A stretch of 11,313 bases of DNA from an uncultured Prevotellaceae bacterium (lineage in GTDB: Bacteria; Bacteroidota; Bacteroidia; Bacteroidales; Bacteroidaceae), in the NCBI GenBank assembly GCA_937892315.1, contig CALAVF010000101.1, positions 1 through 11,313 of the forward strand. The letters are read 5' to 3'. Within the stretch, counting starts at the first letter, position 1, and the number at the start of each line of letters is the position of its first letter. The translations under genes and the position numbers were made by a program. This document shows positions 1 through 6,192 of this stretch, piece by piece. The notes below the pieces were generated by a model. The model was not told where the DNA came from. It did not search any database and saw only the letters and a list, made by a program, of their open reading frames with translations.

Positions 1-177
1 CGATCTATGCTTGATCCTGGTCTTACTGACGAAGAGCGTCAAATGAAGATTGAGAAGATGGCTGATAATGAGGTCATGAAGGTTCAGGAGATGAATCGCT
101 TAGAGCAGGAAGAGAAATCCTTATATGGCTTTGATTTTGACAAATCAGGTTTGTCTATCACAAGATTGGAACCATGA
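1..177 (+). CDS. 3' end of an unidentified protein gene (partial)
   Basis: The first reading frame is open from the window edge to a TGA at 175-177, giving 58 residues of the C-terminal end of a protein whose start lies outside the window. An internal ATG at position 7 could also be a start. The visible part is strongly charged, with an acidic/basic helix-like stretch (around residues 10-40, rich in E, K, M and Q) and an ending that reads SLYGFDFDKSGLSITRLEP. I do not recognise the family and assign no function. Codon use is AT-rich compared with the GC-rich genes further right. The gene converges on the DUF3791-like gene, with only 7 bases between the two stop codons and no obvious terminator there. 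The upstream sequence would be needed to name it. Confidence 0.5.
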   Translation, partial: RSMLDPGLTDEERQMKIEKMADNEVMKVQEMNRLEQEEKSLYGFDFDKSGLSITRLEP

Positions 178-184
178 TACAGTA

Positions 185-421
185 TCATACGCCTTGATAT
201 TTCAGTTGTCCGCCGTTTCGATTGCAGATGATTGAAATGGCTTCAATGCCATCCTCAAAAGATTGAGTGTGCAGCACATCGTAGAATTGAGACAAATAAT
301 CCATGCCCTTAAACCGCTGCATGTAGTTATATGCCTGCCTTTCTGCAATGCCAAATTTCTTTGCGAACTCGGCTATGAGTGCTATCGTATATTTCAATCT
401 ATTTGTATCTTCTCTTGACAT
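185..421 (-). CDS. DUF3791-like small protein
   Basis: A 78-residue protein starting MSREDTNRLKYTIALIAEFA. The pattern LKYTIALIAEFAKKFGI-ERQAYNYMQRFKG-DYL followed by LHTQSFEDGIEAISIICNRNGG matches, from memory, the DUF3791 family. These are short predicted-helical proteins of Bacteroidota and Firmicutes, often encoded beside DUF3990 proteins; their role is unknown, and a toxin-antitoxin-like or accessory role is only suspected. The frame stays open to an ATG at 484, but a TAnnTTTG promoter box (462-469) lies inside that extension, so translation should begin downstream. The ATG at 421 fits family length and has a purine-rich AGAGG just upstream; the ATG at 445 is the alternative. No DUF3990 partner is visible in the window. 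The gene converges on the partial plus-strand gene to its left. Confidence 0.7.
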   Translation of the reverse strand: MSREDTNRLKYTIALIAEFAKKFGIAERQAYNYMQRFKGMDYLSQFYDVLHTQSFEDGIEAISIICNRNGGQLKYQGV

Positions 422-461
422 AAACCTCTTCACATATAAGTTCATTTCATGATTCTTGCCC

Positions 462-492
462 CAAAGGTACACGCTTTTTTTCAATTAAACAA
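462..492 (-). promoter_or_regulatory. Bacteroidota-type promoter of the DUF3791-like gene
   Basis: Read on the minus strand, the -7 box TACCTTTG occupies 462-469 and a TTG occupies 490-492. The 20-base spacing is that of the Bacteroidota -33/-7 sigma-ABfr promoter (TTTG, 19-21 bases, TAnnTTTG). Transcription would start near 455-458, which rules out the ATG at 484 as the translation start. Confidence 0.6.
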
Positions 493-554
493 TTATTCTT
501 GGAGAAAATGCGTGAGAGACGGGATTTTATTGGTTAGAAATTAGGAAAGAGGGC

Positions 555-2873
555 TCACTTTTTGTTCATATCGGCAATCACCAATTTGATTTCCGCATAG
601 GTATAGTCATTCGGCAGGAGGTTCTTCACTTCGCTGAGTGAGTAGGCTTTACTGAAGGAGTTTACGATGCCGCGGATGATTTTCTGGTGCTGGGTGCTGA
701 CCACATCACTCACTTTCAGTTCGCCTTCGGTGACGAAATGGGCAAGGTGATTTTCGATGGTGCCGACGGTGAGGGAACGCTCTTTGGCAATGTCTTGGAG
801 GGATTTGCCTTCACGATAGAGTTTGAGGGTGGTCGCTTTCGTATCCACTTTTTCTTTCTTAGGTTTCTCCTCTTTTTCCGTCTTGGCTTTTACCGTCTTT
901 ACGCTGGAAGAGTTCTTGGGAGCGTTGCCCCAAGTCTTTACCTTGCCATCTTCCACCTTCACTTCGTCCAGCACCGCCTTGGCTTTCGCGTTCAGAAAAT
1001 CCCGAACATTGAAGCCTGTGGGTTGCAGACGAGTGAACACGCCGAGTTTCAGTTTCAGCGAGAGGAGGAAGGCATCGAGGGCATTGTTGTATTGGGCGAT
1101 GACCTGCTTGTTGTTGATGGTCACTTTCGAGGCAGCCACCACGGGGTCGAGCAGTTCGTGGAGTTTCTGGGTGAAATAGCCCATGGCTGCTTTCAGACGC
1201 TCTTGCAGGTGTTCGTTGCGGGCAAAGGATGTGCCGCTCTGCTGCATCAGTTGCATGTATTGCTGACGGAACTTGACGGCAACGGTCAGCACTTGGGCAT
1301 CCAGTTCTGGCAGCACCTTCTGAAGCGTAGAGAGATAGTCAGGATAAGCCGCATACAGATGTTCATTCACCACCCGATAGAGATACTGCGTGTCAAGTTT
1401 CAATGGCTGAAAATCAAAGAGTTCGTTCAGCAACGTCAAGAAATAGTCGTACTTCATCTGCGGCAACTTCCCTTCCGTCTGCTGTGCCTCTGCCAGTTCA
1501 CGGTCGATGTAGGCATTGACCGACGCATCCGTAATGACTGAACGCATCGCTAACGGACGTGCCAGCACCATGCCTTCCAATGTGCGGCAACGGCTCAATG
1601 CCACATACACCTGTCCATGGGTGAACGAGTCATTGATGTCCAACACAGCATGATCGAACGTCAAGCCTTGGCTCTTATGCACCGTGATTGCCCACGCCAA
1701 CCGCAAGGGATATTGCTTGAACGTACCATCCACTTCTTCCCGAATCTCCTTTGTATCCTCGTCAATCACATATTTCATGTTCTCCCACACCAACTGCGGC
1801 ACATACACCGTCCGTCCGTCTTCCTTACAATGCACCACAATGAGGCGTTCGTCCGTCTCGTCATCCCATGCAAAACCTTCCACAACACCAATCTTTCCGT
1901 TGTAATATTCTTTCTCAGGAAAAGGGTCATTCTTGATGAACATCACCTGTGCCCCCTCTTTCAGCACCAGCACCTCATCAGCAGGGTAACTGCTCTCAGG
2001 GAAGTTTTTACGCACCTCTGCCTCAAGCCGCATTTCCTTCGTCTTCAGCATGTCTAACCGTTGTTCGTTATACAGTTGTGCCATCCTGTTATGCGTGGTC
2101 AGCCGTATCCAATCTTCATCAGCAGGCGGCTGAAAGTTTGCCACATAACGTCTGTTGAGCGACTGCAATACTCCGTCATCAATTTTGTTGTTGCGGATTT
2201 TCCCCAAGATGTCGATAAACGCTTCATCCTGCTGACGATAGATATGCTTCAGTTCAATCGTCACATACTGAATCTGACGGAGAGCCTTGCTGCCGAAGAA
2301 ATATGGCGTATCATAATAAGGCGACAGCAACGCCCACTCCCGTTCTTGTGCCACAGGAGCCAACTGCTGCAAGTCGCCAATCAAAAGCAACTGCACCCCA
2401 CCGAAAGGTTTGTTCCGTTCCCGATGTTTCCGCAGTTCTTGGTCAACCGCATCCAGCACGTCACACCGCACCATCGAAATCTCGTCTATCACCAGCAAAT
2501 CCAACGTCTTGATGAGGTTCTTCTTCTCCTTTCCCATGCGGTAATACGACTTTTCCGTCTTCATGCCTGGCACCATCGGGCCAAAGGGCAACTGGAAGAA
2601 CGAGTGAATCGTCTGTCCTTGTGCATTGATGGCAGCCACGCCTGTCGGTGCCAGCACCACCATCCGCTTCGGAGTCCTCTCACGAAGTGTCCGCAGAAAC
2701 GTCGTTTTCCCCGTTCCAGCCTTTCCCGTCAAGAACACCGACACGTTTGTGTTCGTCACAAACTGCCACGCCAAATTCATCTCGTGATTATGCTCACCAG
2801 TATCTTCTGCCACAATTGACGAGTATTCTTCCTCTTCTGCCATCAAATCCCAATAATCCACCATATCCTTCAT
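555..2873 (-). CDS. Pif1-family (SF1B) DNA helicase with C-terminal helix-turn-helix
   Basis: ATP-dependent DNA helicase of about 772 residues, cytoplasmic. Numbered from the 2873 start, motifs in order are: Walker A GKAGTGKT (50-57); Ia LAPTGVAA (about 74-81); Walker B VIDEIS (DE at 130-131); GDLQQLAPV (from 166); an LKHIYRQ motif (about 208-214); ITVHKSQGLTFD (396-407); and GQVYVALSRCR (420-430). These are the classical Pif1/RecD-like signatures. A Lys/Glu-rich linker then leads to an HTH (about 682-720, containing SLQDIAKERSLTVGTIENHL), as in the HTH_40-type tails of some RecQ and Pif1 proteins. By family, it would unwind 5'-3' and resolve replication obstacles; that is inference. The frame is open up to 2978, but a TAnnTTTG box at 2887-2894 sits inside the extension. 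MKDMVDYW at 2873 is therefore preferred, with 2864 (directly after an AAGGA) also possible. The gene is divergent from the secreted protein gene at 2985. Confidence 0.93.
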   Translation of the reverse strand: MKDMVDYWDLMAEEEEYSSIVAEDTGEHNHEMNLAWQFVTNTNVSVFLTGKAGTGKTTFLRTLRERTPKRMVVLAPTGVAAINAQGQTIHSFFQLPFGPMVPGMKTEKSYYRMGKEKKNLIKTLDLLVIDEISMVRCDVLDAVDQELRKHRERNKPFGGVQLLLIGDLQQLAPVAQEREWALLSPYYDTPYFFGSKALRQIQYVTIELKHIYRQQDEAFIDILGKIRNNKIDDGVLQSLNRRYVANFQPPADEDWIRLTTHNRMAQLYNEQRLDMLKTKEMRLEAEVRKNFPESSYPADEVLVLKEGAQVMFIKNDPFPEKEYYNGKIGVVEGFAWDDETDERLIVVHCKEDGRTVYVPQLVWENMKYVIDEDTKEIREEVDGTFKQYPLRLAWAITVHKSQGLTFDHAVLDINDSFTHGQVYVALSRCRTLEGMVLARPLAMRSVITDASVNAYIDRELAEAQQTEGKLPQMKYDYFLTLLNELFDFQPLKLDTQYLYRVVNEHLYAAYPDYLSTLQKVLPELDAQVLTVAVKFRQQYMQLMQQSGTSFARNEHLQERLKAAMGYFTQKLHELLDPVVAASKVTINNKQVIAQYNNALDAFLLSLKLKLGVFTRLQPTGFNVRDFLNAKAKAVLDEVKVEDGKVKTWGNAPKNSSSVKTVKAKTEKEEKPKKEKVDTKATTLKLYREGKSLQDIAKERSLTVGTIENHLAHFVTEGELKVSDVVSTQHQKIIRGIVNSFSKAYSLSEVKNLLPNDYTYAEIKLVIADMNKK

Positions 2874-2886
2874 TCTGATTTTCTCG

Positions 2887-2894
2887 CAAAGATA
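2887..2894 (-). promoter_or_regulatory. -7 promoter box of the helicase gene
   Basis: TATCTTTG on the minus strand matches TAnnTTTG and lies 13 bases before the ATG at 2873. No clear TTG lies at the -33 distance; only GTG is at the right place. It supports the shorter start for the helicase. Confidence 0.5.
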
Positions 2895-2936
2895 CGAAAA
2901 AATGTGAAAATAGTCACACGGCTTTAATCTTTTTTG

Positions 2937-2944
2937 TACCTTTG
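2937..2944 (+). promoter_or_regulatory. -7 promoter box of the carbohydrate-binding protein gene
   Basis: TACCTTTG matches TAnnTTTG exactly and lies 40 bases before the ATG at 2985, leaving an AT-rich leader of about 35 bases. No convincing -33 TTG is seen. With the minus-strand box at 2887-2894 it forms a compact divergent promoter region. Confidence 0.55.
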
Positions 2945-2984
2945 TACATCCAATCAATAAAAATAGCGTAGAAAACACTTCTTT

Positions 2985-4523
2985 ATGAAAAGGTTTCTTT
3001 TATGGGTACTTCCCTTTTTATTCTGTGATGTGTGCCATGCCGACGACATCACCATCCATTTCAACGGCACCACAGCCAAGGTGCAACAACAAGTGAAAGA
3101 CAGCGTCAACGTGACCATCGACGGTGCTAAAGTCAGCATCGAGAGCATGTATGAGGGACACAAACTGAGCGTCTTTCTAACAGGTGAGAGCGAAGACGGT
3201 CAACTCATTCTGAAGACCGCAGGAAAAGCCAAAGTGACGCTTGAAGACCTGCATCTGACCAGCCAAGAAGGGGCACCTTTGTGGTTGAAGAATAAGAAAA
3301 AGGTGGAAGTCGTGGCAGCCGATGACACAGAAAACACACTGACCATCACCGCCTGTGCCGACACAGCCAATCACAAATCAGCAGCCATCTGGAGCAAAGA
3401 CAAGTTGCAACTCTCTGGCAAGGGAGTGCTCAACATCTTTGCCACAGGCGACGGATGCCGTGGCATCAAAGCCAAGGACAATATCACCATCGAAAATCTC
3501 GTACTGAATGTGACCACCACGGGCAACCATCTGGGCGAAGACACCACCAAGATGATGGGCGGCTTCGGAGGGCCACCACCCAACTTCAATCCGGACGACC
3601 TGCCCGAAGAAGTGAAAGCCCACATCGAAGAGATGAAGAAGAAATTTGAAGAGATGCAGAAAAACGGTGAATTTCCCATGATGGGCGGCTTCGGAGGATC
3701 TATGGGCGGAATGCGGCCCGAAGGCAATGACAGCACACGTCATGGCGGTTTCCCTCCTTTCGACAACAACGACGGTGATGATCACCCCATGGGTGACTTC
3801 GGAGGCAAGCATAAATACATCTCCCCCACCAAAGCCATCGCATCGAAAGGTATCATCACCATCAACAGCGGCTTCATCACCGTCAGCACCAGCACCCCCG
3901 GAGCGGAAGGCATCGAAGGGAAGCAAGGTGTCGTGCTGAATGGCGGCAACATCACCGTCACAGCCAACGATGATGCCATCAACGCCAACGAACGCATCTA
4001 CTTCAATGGTGCTCATGTCACCGCCATCAGCACCACCAACGATGCTGTCGATGCCAACTACGGCGATGGCGGCTTCCCGCCCATCTTCGGAAGTCAAGAC
4101 GCTGGCGAACAGAAACCTGCTGAGCCTGCCATCATCATCACAGACGGCGAAGTCTATGCATGGAGCCAGAGGGGAGCACCCGAAGAAGGGCTCGACTGTG
4201 ACTTCTCCCCCATTGAGGTGTCGGGCGGCACAGTCTTCTCCATCGGTGCAGGCATGGGCGACATGCCTTCCGTCCCCACCAACGAGACGGCCCTACAAGC
4301 CACCGCACTGCTCATTGGCTTGAACGTACAGAAAGACGAACCCATCCTTGTCTTCGACAGCGAAGGCAATCAACTGGAGAGCATCACCACCCCATTCTCC
4401 CTGCAAAGGAGTTCAAGCCTCATCAGCCATCCTGCTTTTGAGACGGGCAAACAATACACCGTGAGGACAAAGGACTACGAAAAGACCTTCACCCTCACCG
4501 AAAACTTCACCGTGGTGCGTTAG
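2985..4523 (+). CDS. Secreted carbohydrate-binding beta-helix protein (Cthe_2159-like)
   Basis: A 512-residue exported protein. The first 19 residues form a signal peptide (MKRFLLWVLPFLFCDVCHA, predicted cleavage before DD). The mature part repeats short beta-strand/turn units of right-handed beta-helix type: LSGKGVLNIFATGDGCRGIKA (143-163), ITINSGFITVSTSTPGAEGIEG (291-312) and VVLNGGNITVTANDDAINA (316-334). These EGIEG, NGG-I-I and DDAINA signatures match the Cthe_2159 carbohydrate-binding family (PF14262), whose founder binds acidic plant polysaccharide; the ligand here is unknown. Residues about 189-275 are an unusual insert: two copies of MMGGFGG flank a charged helix (EEVKAHIEEMKKKFEEMQ), followed by Gly/Pro/Asp/His-rich sequence, possibly a metal-binding or flexible linker. 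No catalytic residues or lipobox are evident. It is transcribed alone, divergent from the helicase gene, and its TAG directly abuts the stop codon of the next, opposite gene. Confidence 0.85.
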   Translation: MKRFLLWVLPFLFCDVCHADDITIHFNGTTAKVQQQVKDSVNVTIDGAKVSIESMYEGHKLSVFLTGESEDGQLILKTAGKAKVTLEDLHLTSQEGAPLWLKNKKKVEVVAADDTENTLTITACADTANHKSAAIWSKDKLQLSGKGVLNIFATGDGCRGIKAKDNITIENLVLNVTTTGNHLGEDTTKMMGGFGGPPPNFNPDDLPEEVKAHIEEMKKKFEEMQKNGEFPMMGGFGGSMGGMRPEGNDSTRHGGFPPFDNNDGDDHPMGDFGGKHKYISPTKAIASKGIITINSGFITVSTSTPGAEGIEGKQGVVLNGGNITVTANDDAINANERIYFNGAHVTAISTTNDAVDANYGDGGFPPIFGSQDAGEQKPAEPAIIITDGEVYAWSQRGAPEEGLDCDFSPIEVSGGTVFSIGAGMGDMPSVPTNETALQATALLIGLNVQKDEPILVFDSEGNQLESITTPFSLQRSSSLISHPAFETGKQYTVRTKDYEKTFTLTENFTVVR

Positions 4524-5183
4524 TTAAATGTAATATTCCACCATCTCCACCAATCCTGCCCTCAAGGCGTACTTCGTCGCCTCATAGACAGTATTCACCC
4601 CTATCTTCCTGAAGATGTTCTTCTTGTGTGTCGTGATGGTGTGGATGCTCGAATGCCTGTCTGCCGCAATCTCCTTCACCGACTTGCCCAAGGCAATCAT
4701 TCTCAGCACCTCCGTCTCACTCGTCGTCAACTGGTCGCTGCGTTCCTGCGGCATCCGAGGTGTGAGCAGCAGGTTTGTCACTTGATGGCACAGGAACCGC
4801 ACCCCCGTGATGGCACACTTCAACGCTGTGGCAATCTCCTGAGCCGAGTCGTCCTTCAGCACCATGCTGAACTGTTGCTCCACGCTCAGCCGCCTAATCA
4901 GTTGCTCCGTCAGTTCCGACGAGAAGAGCACCCACATCGCTTCCGGGAAACGCTCACTCAGGTTCATCAGTTCCTCGCTGCTGCCCAAGTCAAAGAGCGT
5001 GTAGTCAATCACCACCACCGACGACGGGTTCTCCTTCAGATCCGCAATCAGTTCCGCACGCCTGCCCACTTCCTTCACCTCCAAGTTTTCCACCTCAGCC
5101 AAGACACCTCTCACCAGCATCTTCAACCCCAGCCGCGTGATATCTTGATTATCCGCTATAATGATTTGCCTGTTTTCCTTCAT
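4524..5183 (-). CDS. LuxR/NarL-family response regulator
   Basis: Cytoplasmic two-component regulator of 219 residues (225 if started at 5201). Numbered from the 5201 start, the receiver domain spans about 12-120: acidic pocket reduced to D17 in IIIADNQD, phospho-acceptor D66 in VVVIDYTLFD, the SS of VLFSSE (94-95), and the conserved lysine K116 in VLKDD. The LuxR-type HTH covers about 158-218, with LTTSETEVLRMIALGKSVKEIA and the recognition-helix region HTITTHKKNIFRKIGV. IADNQDIT-type receiver openings are, from memory, common in Bacteroidota regulators. The ATG at 5183 follows AAAAGGA at a usable spacing and starts MKENRQIIIADNQ, which fits the family. The ATG at 5201 lies only 10 bases from the -7 box and is less likely. 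No sensor kinase is in the window, so its signal and targets are unknown. Its stop codon directly abuts that of the convergent gene. Confidence 0.9.
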   Translation of the reverse strand: MKENRQIIIADNQDITRLGLKMLVRGVLAEVENLEVKEVGRRAELIADLKENPSSVVVIDYTLFDLGSSEELMNLSERFPEAMWVLFSSELTEQLIRRLSVEQQFSMVLKDDSAQEIATALKCAITGVRFLCHQVTNLLLTPRMPQERSDQLTTSETEVLRMIALGKSVKEIAADRHSSIHTITTHKKNIFRKIGVNTVYEATKYALRAGLVEMVEYYI

Positions 5184-5211
5184 ACGTCCTTTTCTTTTCA
5201 TTTTTCTGCTG

Positions 5212-5219
5212 CAAAGTTA
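5212..5219 (-). promoter_or_regulatory. -7 promoter box of the response regulator gene
   Basis: TAACTTTG on the minus strand matches TAnnTTTG. A TTG lies upstream at 5243-5245 with 23 bases between, slightly longer than the usual 19-21. The predicted transcript start is only a few bases before the ATG at 5201, favouring translation from 5183. Confidence 0.5.
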
Positions 5220-5327
5220 CGACTTTCCCAATGAAAATCCTACAAGTAAGCACCTCTTTAGCAAATTCGTCCAATAAATAAAACTTTTAAGGAAAAATCA
5301 TCTACAAATATACCCTTCTTCTGATGA

Positions 5328-5969
5328 GATACAAATACCCTTTCTATGGTGGAAGGATGGACATACTATAACCATATTCTGAACGTCGTGCCCAACAACA
5401 TCGTCGAGCCTTTTGCCCAAGGGAACGTGCTGAGCATCCTCATCATTGCCGCAGCGGTGGGCTTGGCACTGGCTTTCATGAAGAAAAGCGAGGAGGTGCA
5501 GGTGCTCATCAAGGGCATCTTCGGATTGCAGGAACTGCTCTTCACGCTCATCAAGGCACTCATCTGGACCCTGCCTGTGGGCATCGTCGCCTTTGCTGCT
5601 CAGTTGTCGGCACAAGTGGAGGCAGGTGCGATTGTGGGGGCGCTGGGGAAGTATGTTGCCGTCATCTTGGGTGGCAACGCCATCCAGTTCTTCGTCGTGT
5701 TGCCTCTCTTCCTCTTGAGCCAAGGGGTGAACCCTTGGCGAGTGCTGAAAGCCATGTCGCCAGCGGTGCTCATGGCGCTTTTCACCAAAAGTTCGGCTGC
5801 CACACTGCCTGTCACAATGCAGTCAGCCGAAGAACGTCTGGGCGTGAAACCAGAGGTGGCAAGATTTGTGCTGCCCATCTTCACCATCATCGACATGGTG
5901 GAAACGGCAGAGAACGTATGGAGTGATTCGTGCGTCTGTGCTATGACCCATAATGACCTCCAAAAATAG
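5328..5969 (+). pseudogene. Truncated, internally deleted dicarboxylate/amino acid:cation symporter
   Basis: The frame (first ATG 5346, TAG 5967-5969) encodes about 207 residues of a DAACS/SDF-family sodium-coupled transporter. HILNVVPNNIVEPFAQGNVLSILIIAAAVGLAL corresponds to the middle of the family, and MALFTKSSAATLPVTM contains the serine-rich HP1 signature. Full-length members have about 400 or more residues. Here TM1-3 are missing at the N-terminus. Between residues RFVLPI and FTIIDMVETAENVWSD the protein passes directly from the start of TM7 to TM8, so the TM7 NMNGT/NMDGT substrate motif and the HP2 loop are absent without any frame break. The 5' side has an in-frame TGA at 5325, a nearby degenerate ACAAATA-CCCTT duplication and no promoter box. 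Such a product cannot be a normal transporter. It is most likely a decaying remnant. Confidence 0.8.
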
Positions 5970-5995
5970 GACAAAATGACACGCTCGTCACGTCA

Positions 5996-6066
5996 GAAGT
6001 GGTGTGACTCACACCGCCCTGGTGGTCTGAGTCACATCGCCGAGGCGGTCTGACTCAGACCACTTC
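5996..6066. repeat. Three 23-bp-period palindromic units within a larger hairpin
   Basis: Three 15-base cores start at 6001, 6024 and 6047, exactly 23 bases apart: GGTGTGACTCACACC, GGTCTGAGTCACATC and GGTCTGACTCAGACC. The first and third are perfect palindromes (7-base arms around one base); the second is a hybrid of the two with imperfect arms. GAAGTGGT at 5996-6003 pairs with ACCACTTC at 6059-6066, so the array can also fold as one long hairpin. A weaker fourth unit (6070-6092) keeps the 23-base phase, with TTCAGAGG recurring. A 9-base GGACAAAAT occurs on each side (5969-5977 and 6096-6104). It lies just after the symporter remnant. Function unknown; a repeated intergenic element or a regulator-binding array are both possible. 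Confidence 0.75.
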
Positions 6067-6141
6067 AGAGGCGTACAGCAAGGCATTTCAGAGGTGGACA
6101 AAATTGCATTCGACATTCGTTTCCTTTACAGGCTTTTATGC

Positions 6142-6189
6142 CAACCCAAACGGGGGTGCATCGTGTGTGATGCACCCCCGTTTGGGTTG
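6142..6189. terminator. Perfect 21-bp-arm hairpin, probable terminator
   Basis: Positions 6142-6162 and 6169-6189 are exact reverse complements of each other around a 6-base loop (GTGTGT); the stem has a run of five G:C pairs. It starts 3 bases beyond the stop codon of the minus-strand phosphatase gene, the place expected for its terminator. A T-rich tract follows only on the plus strand (6191-6204, containing TTTTT), so intrinsic termination is better supported for rightward transcripts. On the minus strand it may act as a transcript-end barrier. The arms are longer than is usual for a terminator. Confidence 0.7.
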
Positions 6190-6192
6190 ATG

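Noticed and set aside
823..2819. Long plus-strand open frames opposite the helicase gene
   Set aside because: They lie antisense to a protein with all helicase motifs, have Cys/His/Arg-rich compositions typical of antisense frames, and lack promoters and recognisable domains.
3378..4097. 239-codon minus-strand open frame opposite the carbohydrate-binding protein gene
   Set aside because: Its Gly/Asp/Val-rich composition mirrors the repeat codons of the real gene; there is no signal, domain or promoter box.
5301..5340. Two ACAAATA-CCCTT copies upstream of the symporter remnant, considered as insertion-sequence target duplications
   Set aside because: They are only about 20 bases apart with no element between them and differ in sequence, so they are not convincing target-site duplications.
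5996..6066. The 23-bp repeats considered as a CRISPR array
   Set aside because: The units are contiguous with 8-base gaps rather than separated by unique spacers of about 30 bases, and no cas gene is present.
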